A stretch of DNA of 64,000 nt, taken from the NCBI GenBank assembly GCA_964036045.1, contig OZ038381.1, positions 123,573,708-123,637,707 of the forward strand. The letters run 5' to 3'. How positions within the stretch are numbered: position 1 is the first letter of the stretch; every line of letters begins with the position of its first letter. Both the position numbers and the translations under genes were made by a program. The stretch comes from Eutreptiella sp. 'Long Island Sound 2002' (taxonomy: Eukaryota > Euglenozoa > Euglenophyceae > Eutreptiales > Eutreptiaceae). Shown here one piece after another: positions 1 to 9,027 of this stretch. The notes below the pieces were generated by a model. The model had not been told where the DNA came from and did no database searches. It saw only the letters and a list, made by a program, of their open reading frames with translations.

Positions 1-369
1 GCACCATACACGCACCCTCAAGTGCAACTGCCGCTCGTCACCATGCGATGTATGGACGACTCTCAGGGCATGCAACTCTAGCACGTCCGGGTGCATCAGG
101 ACTTCGAGGGTATGGTCACGGATGGTGTAGATCTTGGGCTGGTCCTGCCCGTCCACGGGGCTCTCCGTGGTCGCTCCTTCCTTCTTGCCACGTCCCTTGC
201 CCACATAAACCTCCCTTGGCAGGGCGCTCCAGGGGTTGGGAGTGGCGAAACTCAGTGGTTTTGGCTCTTCTGGAGCCTTCTTCGGCACCCGATGTGCCTC
301 GGATTCCTCAGGGATTCCACTGATTTTCGGAGGAGAGACCTCCGAGGTCCCACTCCCGTGGGGGCTCCT
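1..369 (-). CDS. Element 1 Pol, N-terminal part (cut by window edge)
   Basis: This is the start of the Pol part of the minus-strand Ty3/gypsy element 1. It follows the gag UAG in the same reading frame, and the frame stays open to the window edge. It matches the same stretch of element 2: a Lys/Gly-rich linker, then the segment leading to the aspartic protease, with shared words such as KKEGATTESPVD and LHPDVLELHA-like sequence. The protease active site would lie beyond the left edge. No ATG is needed if Pol is made by readthrough of the gag stop. Identification rests on near identity with element 2. Confidence 0.75.
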
Positions 370-3300
370 CTAGACTTGACTTCCCGCAGCCCCTTCCGGC
401 TGCGATCTGCCAGGACTTTGTCCACCACGCTGCTGGGCTTTGAGTTCCTCCAACGTCCTCAACATGTCCTCAGCAACTTCCTCAATCGACCTCACTCGTC
501 GGTCTTGGCCAGGTCCACCACCATAGGCTCTTCCTCTGCCTTTTCCTCGGCCTTTGCCTTGGCCTTTTCCCCCGTCTCCGCCCTTCGCCTTCCAATCGGA
601 AATCAGCTGCTCCTTGGGCTTGTTCTCGGGCTGGGCGGCGAAGTAGGCCTTCTTGTCCGCCTCATACACCTTGCACTGACGGTGGTCGTGTGCATGGTTG
701 TTTCCCTTGCCATAACAGACCCAGCACCCGTCCTGCTGAGACCTGTACTCCCGGAACGAGAGCGGTGGGTTCCCGATCCTCCTTGGCTCATTGCCCTTCT
801 TGGGTCCCACCCGGCTCCATCTGGACCGCTCCTGCCCATGGTCCCTCAGGTTGTGCGCCACAAACGCGAAGAAATGGGCCTCCTCGTGATCCTCCCAGGA
901 CCAGGTCCAGTGGTCTTGGCCACTTCCACTACCATTCTCCGCGGAGTTGGCCGTGTACTCCTGGATCTCCCGATGATGGCGGTCTTCTCGGTGGCCTCGT
1001 TGTCCATGACCATGTCGATCCTGCACGTGGGCCTCGTTCTTCGCATTGAGCTTCAACTCCACCGTGATGTACTTCACAATCTCGTCCAGGCTCATGCGGG
1101 CGAAGATGACTTGCATTCTCAGCGGCTCCCCGTGCCTCCACTCCACGTTGTTGAGGCGCAGTAACCTTTGCCCCATGGAGTCTCCAAATACCTCCACGTA
1201 CACGGCGTTCTTCAGTCCCAACATCCGGTTGGGCTCGCCTAGGTTCCTCCTGAAGAACTCCATGATACCCGCATGGGTATCCTCCGCCGCCATGATCCTC
1301 ACCGCCAACCGCTTCTTGGCTCGCTTCTTCTCCTCGTCCTCCACTCGCCTCTTCCAGTGGCCGGGGAGGACGTCCTTCAGCAGGTGGCGGAGCTCGCTGG
1401 ACTCGTTCCAGTCCTCCACCAGCTTGAGGCTCCGTCGGTACTTCCGCAGGTACCGGTTCCACTCCCGGACCCGCAACTCACCGCGGTCCAGCTGCAGCGG
1501 GATGGGCCACAAGTCCTCCAGCTTCTGGTTCGGAGCGTCCACCCGCTCCTCATCCTCCAACCTCTGGAGGCAGGCCTGCTCCGTATGGATCAGTCCTTCC
1601 CGGATCTGATCCCGCAGCTCCTCCTTCAGGTCCTGCGCCAGCCGGTGTGGGAATGTCCGGCATACCCACTTGTCCCGCGGCGCTCCCCGCCTCTCACCGA
1701 CCACCTCCTCGGCAACGTCCTCCCAATCCAGGATGAAGTCATCCAGGTTGGAGGGGTTGCCATCGTAGTAGGGGATTTTGATTCCCCTGAGGTCGTCAAT
1801 CCGGATGGCGTCTCCGACGTCCCCAGCCACCACTCCACCCAGACGGATACCACCGGTGGCCGGGGGGTGCGAGTACACTCCCCGTACATCCCTCTCCTCC
1901 ATGGAGTGCGGTCCAGCTGGGCCTGAACCCATGGGGTTTGGAATGCGGGAAGGACTTGCCCCATCGGCCGTCCATATCCCCGTATTGGGATCCTTCGCCC
2001 ACAGGTTTCCGCCTGGATGACCTCGACCATGTCCGTCGGCGCTTCCCATGGTTCGCCCCTGCATGGTCTCGCTCTGGATCTCCTCTTCCGCATAAGCTGC
2101 ATGGGCAGTTGTAGTGATCGGTAGATCCTGGGCGGCGTGGGACATCTGTACCGTCAGGCTCCTCGGGTCCGTGGTTACGTGCCCTTCCCGCATGGACCCA
2201 GCCGGTGCCGTGTGTTCCCCGAGCATTGTGGATTCGCTGAACATGGGAACAAACGGCAGCGCACCCGGGTCAACACGCGGAGGCGCGTAGGGTGCCTCTG
2301 CCGGACCGCCCATGGGTTTATCCATGGCACTCCGGAGGGTCTTAACCCGCTCCACCAGCTCTGCCGCTGCCGGCTTTGCCGGGAGCTCCGGACCCGAGGC
2401 GAGGGGCTGTAGCTCCTCTAGCCTTTTCAGGCGTCCCGACATGTCCTCCACCAGGTGGAGGAGGCTGTCCACCACTCGCTGCTGCTTCTCCAGGGCCAGC
2501 TCCAGATTCTGCCGGTACCGGTCCCGTTCCGCTCGCAGCTCCTCCATGTCTTCATCCGCGGCCGACTGGTCATCCAGGATCCCGGCGACGTCCTCCTCTA
2601 GGCCGTCCTTCGCGTTGTGCAGGCTGTCGAGGCGATGCACGATGGCGTCCATCCCCATCTTTGGGTACTTGCCCATGAGGAAGGACACGTGCTCGCAGTG
2701 GCACTCAGCGTACTTTCTACCTGATCCAGCGCATCCCGCGGTTCCCGGCGCCTCAGACTCATCGCCCATGGGTGTATCGCCTATGGCGTCCATGCCTGGT
2801 CCCGTGTGCCGGGGCACAGGTGCCGTCCTGGCCCTGGCTGGCCTCTCCAAGCCCTCGGCGTCGTGCTTCAGGGCGGACTCGGGGGCCGTATGCGCCCTGG
2901 CGGTCGGCGCGGGCATCTCCTCCGACTCCGAGGGGAAGCAAGTCCGATAGCCATCGGAGTGCCTCTCGGATTTCCACAACCTGACCGGGCTGGGGTCCGT
3001 ATCAATAGCACCGGCGTCCCCTGCCGCGGGCTTGGGTGACCCGCGCTTCCGGTATCGCCGGGCCCGTCCTCCACTGCTGCCTGAATGGCAGGCCTCCTCA
3101 GAGTCCTCCGCGGCGGAGCAGAGGTTGCATGCCTTTCGGCAGCGACGCTCACACATGGAGACCAGGTCCTCCATGTCAAGTCCTCCTCTTCCCGAACGTC
3201 GTACTTCTCTTCGGGCTTCAACTTCCGGCGTGGTCTTCACCGAGTCCACAATACGCACCCGGGGCGTACTTGGGCAGGGCTCATAGGGGCCCAAGTCCCC

Positions 3301-3429
3301 GGGTCGGCGGTAGGTAGGGGCAGCAGGTACGCCTCTGCTACCATAAAGAAGGTCCATACCAGGACCGGCTTCCGCTGTGCCCCTTCCGCCTGTAACCCCT
3401 GCTGACTTGCTCCTGATCAACGATTGCAT
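370..3429 (-). CDS. Element 1 Gag (1019 aa), chromovirus-type Ty3/gypsy
   Basis: Capsid/nucleocapsid polyprotein of a long-Gag Ty3/gypsy element, nearly collinear with the 1035-aa Gag of element 2. In order it shows a basic, low-complexity N-terminus, a coiled-coil stretch (about residues 255-345), a conserved capsid-like core beginning near IKIPYYDGNPSNLDDF, and an unusual Cys/His knuckle (CWVC...HAHDH..C). A Gly/Lys/Arg-rich RNA-binding tail (GKGQGKGRGKGRGR) follows. The ATG lies inside the LTR, and the frame runs across the primer-binding site. Relative to element 2 it lacks a 16-residue repeat near residue 65. The ORF is intact. It ends in UAG in frame with pol. Confidence 0.88.
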   Translation of the reverse strand: MQSLIRSKSAGVTGGRGTAEAGPGMDLLYGSRGVPAAPTYRRPGDLGPYEPCPSTPRVRIVDSVKTTPEVEARREVRRSGRGGLDMEDLVSMCERRCRKACNLCSAAEDSEEACHSGSSGGRARRYRKRGSPKPAAGDAGAIDTDPSPVRLWKSERHSDGYRTCFPSESEEMPAPTARAHTAPESALKHDAEGLERPARARTAPVPRHTGPGMDAIGDTPMGDESEAPGTAGCAGSGRKYAECHCEHVSFLMGKYPKMGMDAIVHRLDSLHNAKDGLEEDVAGILDDQSAADEDMEELRAERDRYRQNLELALEKQQRVVDSLLHLVEDMSGRLKRLEELQPLASGPELPAKPAAAELVERVKTLRSAMDKPMGGPAEAPYAPPRVDPGALPFVPMFSESTMLGEHTAPAGSMREGHVTTDPRSLTVQMSHAAQDLPITTTAHAAYAEEEIQSETMQGRTMGSADGHGRGHPGGNLWAKDPNTGIWTADGASPSRIPNPMGSGPAGPHSMEERDVRGVYSHPPATGGIRLGGVVAGDVGDAIRIDDLRGIKIPYYDGNPSNLDDFILDWEDVAEEVVGERRGAPRDKWVCRTFPHRLAQDLKEELRDQIREGLIHTEQACLQRLEDEERVDAPNQKLEDLWPIPLQLDRGELRVREWNRYLRKYRRSLKLVEDWNESSELRHLLKDVLPGHWKRRVEDEEKKRAKKRLAVRIMAAEDTHAGIMEFFRRNLGEPNRMLGLKNAVYVEVFGDSMGQRLLRLNNVEWRHGEPLRMQVIFARMSLDEIVKYITVELKLNAKNEAHVQDRHGHGQRGHREDRHHREIQEYTANSAENGSGSGQDHWTWSWEDHEEAHFFAFVAHNLRDHGQERSRWSRVGPKKGNEPRRIGNPPLSFREYRSQQDGCWVCYGKGNNHAHDHRQCKVYEADKKAYFAAQPENKPKEQLISDWKAKGGDGGKGQGKGRGKGRGRAYGGGPGQDRRVRSIEEVAEDMLRTLEELKAQQRGGQSPGRSQPEGAAGSQV
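3331..3343 (-). other. Primer-binding site of element 1 (initiator Met tRNA type)
   Basis: On the minus strand the LTR end CTTCTTTA is followed directly by TGGTAGCAGAGGC. This is complementary to the CCA end of an initiator-methionine tRNA of the ...CCUCUGCUACCA type. The site is read through by the gag frame as YGSRG. Confidence 0.8.
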
Positions 3430-3785
3430 TTATCAAAATCCAGGGTTCCAAATCCAAAAATATAGAAAATACTATCCTCCTTCAACCCTGAACAGCAACC
3501 AGATCCCACAAATACAGCAATAACCCAATCCACAATCCAATCCACACTGCGGGCTTCCGTTCAGCACACCGGTCGTCCCACGGTGGCGGGCATGTACAAG
3601 AATTGCACCAAAGAGGAAAGCCCTGAAATTGGCATATGAACACAAATAAAGCAAAGTTGGGGAAAGAGGTAAACATACACAGACTCAGCCATAGACCCCT
3701 CATTCCCTGGACTCAAGACCTTCCCTTGACTCACCAACATGATGCCCTGAACCCAGTCAAATAAGATGGCTAAATGCCATGAGTC
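3344..3785 (-). repeat. Element 1 5' LTR, 3'-terminal segment
   Basis: This is the last ~440 bp of the element 1 5' LTR in reverse orientation, ending at the PBS. It is homologous to the last part of both element 2 LTRs and contains the gag ATG at 3429. At 3786 it is cut by the insertion of element 2, and the rest resumes in the same orientation at 16800. The three LTR pieces add up to about 2.36 kb, matching the 2366-bp 3' LTR of element 2. Confidence 0.85.
3782..3785. repeat. Target-site duplication of element 2 (AGTC), left copy
   Basis: AGTC directly precedes the TGAAGCC start of the element 2 5' LTR and recurs at 16800-16803 directly after its 3' LTR. A 4-bp duplication is usual for Ty3/gypsy integration. 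Confidence 0.75.
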
Positions 3786-3974
3786 TGAAGCCGGTTCGGA
3801 CCCCCGTGGCCATCTTGGGGTCACTTGGGGTGTGTATCTATGTGCCGGCAAGCCGCCATTGGCTGATATCATACTCTTCCATCCATCTGCACTAACCCGA
3901 TGTGATAGTGTGATAGGTTTGGCCATTTCGGCTATGAGCGGCCATATTCAGTACCGAGGCGCCGCCAGCGGAGA

Positions 3975-3983
3975 TTTATATAA
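3975..3983 (+). promoter_or_regulatory. Putative TATA box in LTR
   Basis: TTTATATAA lies ~190 bp into the LTR and is preserved in the 3' LTR (14623-14631). It is the best core-promoter candidate for element 2. The start of transcription is not visible. Confidence 0.4.
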
Positions 3984-4322
3984 CGGAATATCAGGAATCA
4001 ACAGGGTTTTATTATCATGATGTTTCCGTAATTTTTCAGCCTTTCGTTCTGATGGTCAATGTATCGGCGACTGTCAGTTGGCTCGCGATTTTGCGTTAAC
4101 CGATTGGTTAACTGTTATTTCCAGATATTTTGGCGGATACTCTGTTGAAGGGTCAGATTTCATCAGCAAAGGGTTCGTTGCTTCCGCAATTTTCTAAATA
4201 AGCACTCGAAATTTTAATCTGAATTTTTCGCGATGTCGAAATCGGATTTTCGACTTCGACATTGCCGCACTTGATTTTGTCGTCTTCGAGTGGTCATACT
4301 CCTTTCCCTATGCCCGAATCAG

Positions 4323-4370
4323 GTTTCCCTTATACTTGCCACCCATTTGACTTGGAGATATAAGGGAAAC
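4323..4370 (+). other. LTR hairpin with 12-bp arms
   Basis: GTTTCCCTTATA (4323-4334) and TATAAGGGAAAC (4359-4370) are perfect inverted repeats separated by 24 nt. The same hairpin is in the 3' LTR near 14972-15019 but is degraded in the element 1 LTR. Function unknown. Confidence 0.6.
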
Positions 4371-5864
4371 AAAAGTGAATCGTGGGACCACTTTGAAGGA
4401 CCATATCTACGCGCGAGTGTGAGGAAAGAGAATAAGGAAGGTTGGTTTGCAAACGCCTTGGTCTCAACTTAATTTAGGAAGCATCAAACGCCTTTGGTGT
4501 GTACACATGCCCGATGTAGCAAGGGATAATGGTCAAGAGGGTATAAAGTGATATATAACTCTTGGACCGTGCAACCGAACATTTTATTGTGACTTTCGAG
4601 TGTACCGCATTAGTGTTGGGGTTGCATAGCAACTTTCCTTGGGTTCCTACGTATTTTTAACGTGAAGTTATGTCAATGGAGGGACATGGCATATCATGGT
4701 GGGAGCCATATTTTGAGGGTATGTGTTGTATGCATGGTATATGTTTGATATGCTCACGCCCATGTTATATATCTTCGTGTGGCCGAAGAGAAGGGGAGCC
4801 ATACGTGACAAGGGCTTTGCCCATGTCCCAATTGTGGAATTCAAAGCGCTAGACCAAGTCTACCGCGTATGTATTGCTCATGGTATGTTTGACAAAGAGA
4901 TCCATGGGTGCATTTTTGCTCATTTTTGCGTTTTGTGTACTTACCTGGTCGGCAAACAGCAAGAAGCCTATGGAGAGTCGAACCATGGTATGTTGTTCAT
5001 ATGTTGGCATATGCTTTGGACTTGAACACCACCGTATGCCGGATCGCGTACTCCATTTGGCTTGGCGCACGAAGGATCACAAGAATTGGTCTCAAGATCA
5101 TGGGCTGACTTGGGCAGTGCGTGGCGCCCATATCCGAAGGGGTTTCGAGGGTAAAGTGGGGATGTACATGGGCATTGGCCTTTGGTCTCTATCCTCCATG
5201 AATACTAGACTTCGATTCCATGCATGCTTTGAGCCTTCGGATAAGTAGTAACTTCAATTTCGAGCATATTTTTGATATATGGCCAATATGGTGTGAATTG
5301 GCAGTTTTTGACATGTTATGAGTTCAAACTCATAGGTCATTTCTCCAAGCCCATTCGACTCCAAGTCCAACCAAGGTTATGTCAGGGTACGGCAGGGTCC
5401 TGAGTGCCACTCTAGGCCATGACACACCACCTCCCCTATTGGGCTAGGATTTAGAGGCTTGGGAGTGAACACATTTTTGGGGTTTGTGTAATGACTTATG
5501 ACACATGGCATTCAGCCATCCCACTTGACCTGGTTCAGGGCAATATGTTGGTGAGTCAAGGGAAGGTCTTGAGTCCAGGGAATGAAAGGTTTATGGCTGT
5601 GGATGTGTATGTTTACCTCTTTCCCCAACTTTGCTTTATTTGTGTTCATATGCCAATTTCAGGGCTTTCCTCTTTGGTGCAATTCTTGTACATGCCCGCC
5701 ACCGTGGGACGACCGGTGTGCTGAACGAAAGCCCGCAGCCTGATTTGGATTGTGAATTGGGTTATTGCTGTATTTGTGGGATCTGGTTGCTATTCAGGGT
5801 TGAAGGAGGATTTTATTTTCTATATTTTTGGATTTTGGACCCTGGACTTTGAGGATTTTGAGAA

Positions 5865-8800
5865 ATGCAATGGTTGATCAGGAGCAAGTCAGCAGGGGTG
5901 ACAGGCCGAAGGGGCACAGCGGGGGCCGGTCCTGGTAGGGACCTTCTTTATGGTAGCAGAGGCTTACCTGCTGCCCCTACCAACCGCCGACCCGGGGACT
6001 TGGGCCCTTATGAGCCCTGCCCAAGTACGCCCCGGGTGCGTATTGTGGACTCGGTGGAGACCACGCCGGAGATTGGAGCCATAGAAGGACCGAGACGTTC
6101 AAGAGCATGGCGAACTCCGGAAGTTGAAGCCCGAAGAGAAGAACGACATTCGGGAAGAGGAGGACGTGACATGGAGGACCTGGTCTCCATGTGTGAGCGT
6201 CGCTGCCGAAAGGCATGCAACCTCCGCTCCAACGCGGAGGACTCTGATGAGGCCTGCCATTCAGGCAGCACTGGAGGACGGGCCCGGCGCTACCGGAAGC
6301 GCGGGTCACCCAAGTCCGCGGCAAGGGACGCCGGGGCTATGGACACGGACCCCAGCCCGGTCAGGCTGTGGGAATCCGAAGGGCACTCCGAGGGCTACCG
6401 GACAGCCTACGAGCCACCTTCGGAGCCGGAGATGTCCGCGCCGACCGCCAGGGCGCATACGGCCCCCGAGCCCGCCCTGCAGCACGACGCCGAGGGCTTG
6501 GAGAGGCCAGCCAGGGCCCGGACGGCACCTGTCCCCCGGCACACGGGACCAGAGACGGACGCCATGGGCGATACGCCCATGGGCGATGAGTCTGAGGTGC
6601 CGGGAACCGCGGGTTGCGCTGAATCCGGCGGAAAGCACGCTGCGTGCCACTGCGAGCACGTGTCCTTCCTCATGGGCAAGTACCCGAAGATGGGGATGGA
6701 CGCCATCGTGCATCATCTGGACCGCCTGGACAACGCCAAGGATGCCCTAGAGGAGGACGTCGCGGGGATCCTGGACGATCAGTCGGCCGCGGAGAACCAC
6801 ATGGAGGAGCTGCGAGCGGATCAGGCCCGGTACCAGGAGAATCTGGAGCTGGCCCTGCAGAAGCAGCAGCAAGTGGTGGACAGCCTCCTCCACTTAGTAG
6901 AGGACATGTCGGGACGCCTGAAAAGTCTAGAGGAGCGACAGCCCCTCGCCTCGGGTCCGGAGCTCCCGGCAAAGCCGGCCGCGGTAGAGCTGGTGGAGCG
7001 GGTTAAGACCCTCAGGAGCGCCATGGAGAAACCCATGGGCGGCCCTGCAGAGGCACCATACGCGCCTCCGCGTGTTGACCGGGGTGCGCTGCCGTTTGTT
7101 CCCATGTTCAGCGAATCCACAATGCTCGGAGAACACACGGCACCGGCTGGGTCCATGCGAGAAGGGCACGTGACCACGGACCCGAGGAGCCTGACGGTAC
7201 AGATGTCCCATGCCGCCCAGGACGTACCGATCACGACGAACATGGTAGTGTATGCGGAAGAGAAGATCGAGAACCATACCATGCAGGGGCGAACCATGGG
7301 AAGCGCCGACGGACATGGTCGAGGTCATCCGAGCGGAAACCTGTGGGCTAAGGATCCCAACACGGGGATATGGACGGCCGATGGAGCAAGTCCTTCCCGC
7401 ATTCCAAACCCCATGGGTTCAGGCCCGACTGGACCGCACTCCATGGAGGAGAGGGATGTACGGGGAGTGTACTCACACCCCCCGGCCACAGGTGGTATCC
7501 GTCTCGGTGGAGTGGTGGCTGGAGACGTCGGAGACGCCATCCGGATTGACGACCTCAGGGGAATCAAAATCCCCTACTACGATGGTAACCCCTCCAACCT
7601 GGATGACTTCATCCTGGACTGGGAGGACTTCGCCGAGGAGGTCGTCGGCGAGATGCGGGGAGCGCCGCGGGACAAGTGGGTATGCCGGACATTCCCACAC
7701 CGGCTGGCGCAGGTCCTCAAGGAGGAGCTGCGGGATCAGATCCGAGAAGGATTGATCCGTACGGAGCAGGCCTGCCTCCAGTGGTTGGAGGACGAGGAGC
7801 GGTTGAACGCTCCGAACCAGAAGCTGGAGGACCTGTGGTCCATTCCACTGCCGCTGGACCGCGGTGAGTTGCGGGTCCGGGAGTGGAACCGGTATCTGCG
7901 GAAGTACCGCAGATGCCTCAAGGTGGTGGAAGACTGGAACGAGGCCAGTGAGATCCGCCACTTGCTGAAGGACGTCCTCCCCGGCAACTGGAAGAGACGA
8001 GTGGAGGACGAGGAGAAGAAGCGCGCCAAGAAGCGGGTGGCGGTGAGGATTATGGCGGCGGAGGATACCCATTCGGGTATCATGGAGTTCTTCAGGAGGA
8101 ACCTGGGCGAACCCAACCGGATGTTGGGCCTGAAGAACGCCGTGTACGTGGAGGTATTTGGGGACTCCATGGGGCAAAGGCTGCTGCGCCTCAACAACGT
8201 GGAGTGGGGGCGCGGGGAGCCGCTGAGGATGCAAGTCATCTTCGCCCGCATGAGCCTGGACGAGATCGTGAAGTACATCACGGTGGAGTTGAAGCTCAAT
8301 GCGAAGAACGAGGCCCACGTGCAGGATCGGCATGGTCATGGACAACGAGGACACCGAGAAGACCGCCATCATCGGGAGATCCAGGAGGACACGGCCAACT
8401 CTGCGGAGGATGGAAGTGGAAGTGGCCAAGACCACTGGTCCCGGGAGGATGACGAGGAGGCCCATTTCTTCGCGTTCATGGCGCACAACGCGAAGAACCA
8501 TGGGCAGGATCGGTCCAGATGGAGCCAGGTGGGACCCAGGAAGAACAGAGAAGGACCAAGGAGGATCGGGAACCCACCGCTCTCGTTCCGGGAGTACAGA
8601 TCTCAGCACGACGGGTGCTGGGTCTGTTACGGCAAGGGAAACAACCATGCACACGACCACCGTCAGTGCAAGGTGTATGAGGCGGACAAAAAGGCCTACT
8701 TCGCAGCCCACCCCGAGAAGAAGCCCAAGGAACAGCGGATTTCCGATTGGAAGGCAAAGGGCGGAGACAGGGGAAAAGGCCAAGGCAAAGGCCAAGGAAA

Positions 8801-8972
8801 AGGCGGAGGAAGAGGCTATGGTGGTGGACCTGGCCAAGACCGACGAGTAAGGTCGATCGAGGAAGTTGCTGAGGACATGTTGAGGACGTTGGAGGAACTC
8901 AAGGCCCAGCAGCGTGGTGGACAAAGTCCTGGCGGATCGCAGCCGGAAGGGGCTGCGGGAAGTCAAGTCTAG
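5865..8972 (+). CDS. Element 2 Gag (1035 aa)
   Basis: Structural polyprotein that should form the virus-like particle and bind element RNA. It shows a basic, disordered N-terminus, a coiled coil (about residues 275-360), and a capsid-like core from about residue 560 (IPYYDGNPSNLDDF). Near residue 918 is a Cys/His knuckle spaced C-x2-C-x6-H-x-H-x-H-x2-C instead of the canonical C-x2-C-x4-H-x4-C. The tail is GKGQGKG-rich. The first ~28 codons are inside the 5' LTR, and the frame crosses the PBS as LYGSRG. The same ATG and frame in element 1 support this start. It ends at UAG (8970) in frame with pol. At ~1000 residues it is long for a gypsy Gag. Confidence 0.9.
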   Translation: MQWLIRSKSAGVTGRRGTAGAGPGRDLLYGSRGLPAAPTNRRPGDLGPYEPCPSTPRVRIVDSVETTPEIGAIEGPRRSRAWRTPEVEARREERHSGRGGRDMEDLVSMCERRCRKACNLRSNAEDSDEACHSGSTGGRARRYRKRGSPKSAARDAGAMDTDPSPVRLWESEGHSEGYRTAYEPPSEPEMSAPTARAHTAPEPALQHDAEGLERPARARTAPVPRHTGPETDAMGDTPMGDESEVPGTAGCAESGGKHAACHCEHVSFLMGKYPKMGMDAIVHHLDRLDNAKDALEEDVAGILDDQSAAENHMEELRADQARYQENLELALQKQQQVVDSLLHLVEDMSGRLKSLEERQPLASGPELPAKPAAVELVERVKTLRSAMEKPMGGPAEAPYAPPRVDRGALPFVPMFSESTMLGEHTAPAGSMREGHVTTDPRSLTVQMSHAAQDVPITTNMVVYAEEKIENHTMQGRTMGSADGHGRGHPSGNLWAKDPNTGIWTADGASPSRIPNPMGSGPTGPHSMEERDVRGVYSHPPATGGIRLGGVVAGDVGDAIRIDDLRGIKIPYYDGNPSNLDDFILDWEDFAEEVVGEMRGAPRDKWVCRTFPHRLAQVLKEELRDQIREGLIRTEQACLQWLEDEERLNAPNQKLEDLWSIPLPLDRGELRVREWNRYLRKYRRCLKVVEDWNEASEIRHLLKDVLPGNWKRRVEDEEKKRAKKRVAVRIMAAEDTHSGIMEFFRRNLGEPNRMLGLKNAVYVEVFGDSMGQRLLRLNNVEWGRGEPLRMQVIFARMSLDEIVKYITVELKLNAKNEAHVQDRHGHGQRGHREDRHHREIQEDTANSAEDGSGSGQDHWSREDDEEAHFFAFMAHNAKNHGQDRSRWSQVGPRKNREGPRRIGNPPLSFREYRSQHDGCWVCYGKGNNHAHDHRQCKVYEADKKAYFAAHPEKKPKEQRISDWKAKGGDRGKGQGKGQGKGGGRGYGGGPGQDRRVRSIEEVAEDMLRTLEELKAQQRGGQSPGGSQPEGAAGSQV
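5951..5963 (+). other. Primer-binding site of element 2 (initiator Met tRNA type)
   Basis: TGGTAGCAGAGGC directly abuts the 3' end of the 5' LTR. The matching copy of this junction after the 3' LTR is absent, which fixes the LTR end at 5950/16799. Confidence 0.85.
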
Positions 8973-9027
8973 AGGAGCCCCCACGGGAGTGGGACCTCGA
9001 AGGTCTCTCCTCCGAAAATCAGTGGTA
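8970..9027 (+). promoter_or_regulatory. Probable UAG readthrough signal between gag and pol
   Basis: UAG is followed by AGG AGC CCC. Downstream RNA can fold: CCCAC-GGGA-GTGGG, then ACCT-CGA-AGGT, both enclosed by GAGGAG pairing with CTCCTC. Element 1 has the same sequence, with ACCTCGGAGGT for the second hairpin. Pol continues in the same frame with no further stop for 1135 codons. The arrangement recalls gammaretroviral gag-UAG-pol. Readthrough itself is inferred. Confidence 0.65.

Larger units (their letters stand above)
3786..5950 (+). repeat. Element 2 5' LTR (2165 bp)
   Basis: It begins TGAAGCCGG and ends CTTCTTTA directly before the PBS, so the ends are TG...TA, not the usual TG...CA. 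It matches 14434-16799 along its length but lacks about 200 bp near 4912 (present at 15561-15760 in the 3' copy). Inside it are a TATA-like box, a 12-bp-arm hairpin, the palindrome GTTAACC-GATT-GGTTAAC (4095-4112), and the gag start codon 86 bp from its end. Confidence 0.88.

Noticed and set aside
5491-5864. LTR end placed at GACACA near 5505 with a PBS starting TGGCATTC
   Set aside because: The 3' repeat continues to 16799, and the true junction is CTTCTTTA|TGGTAGCAG, which matches initiator tRNA and the AGTC duplications.
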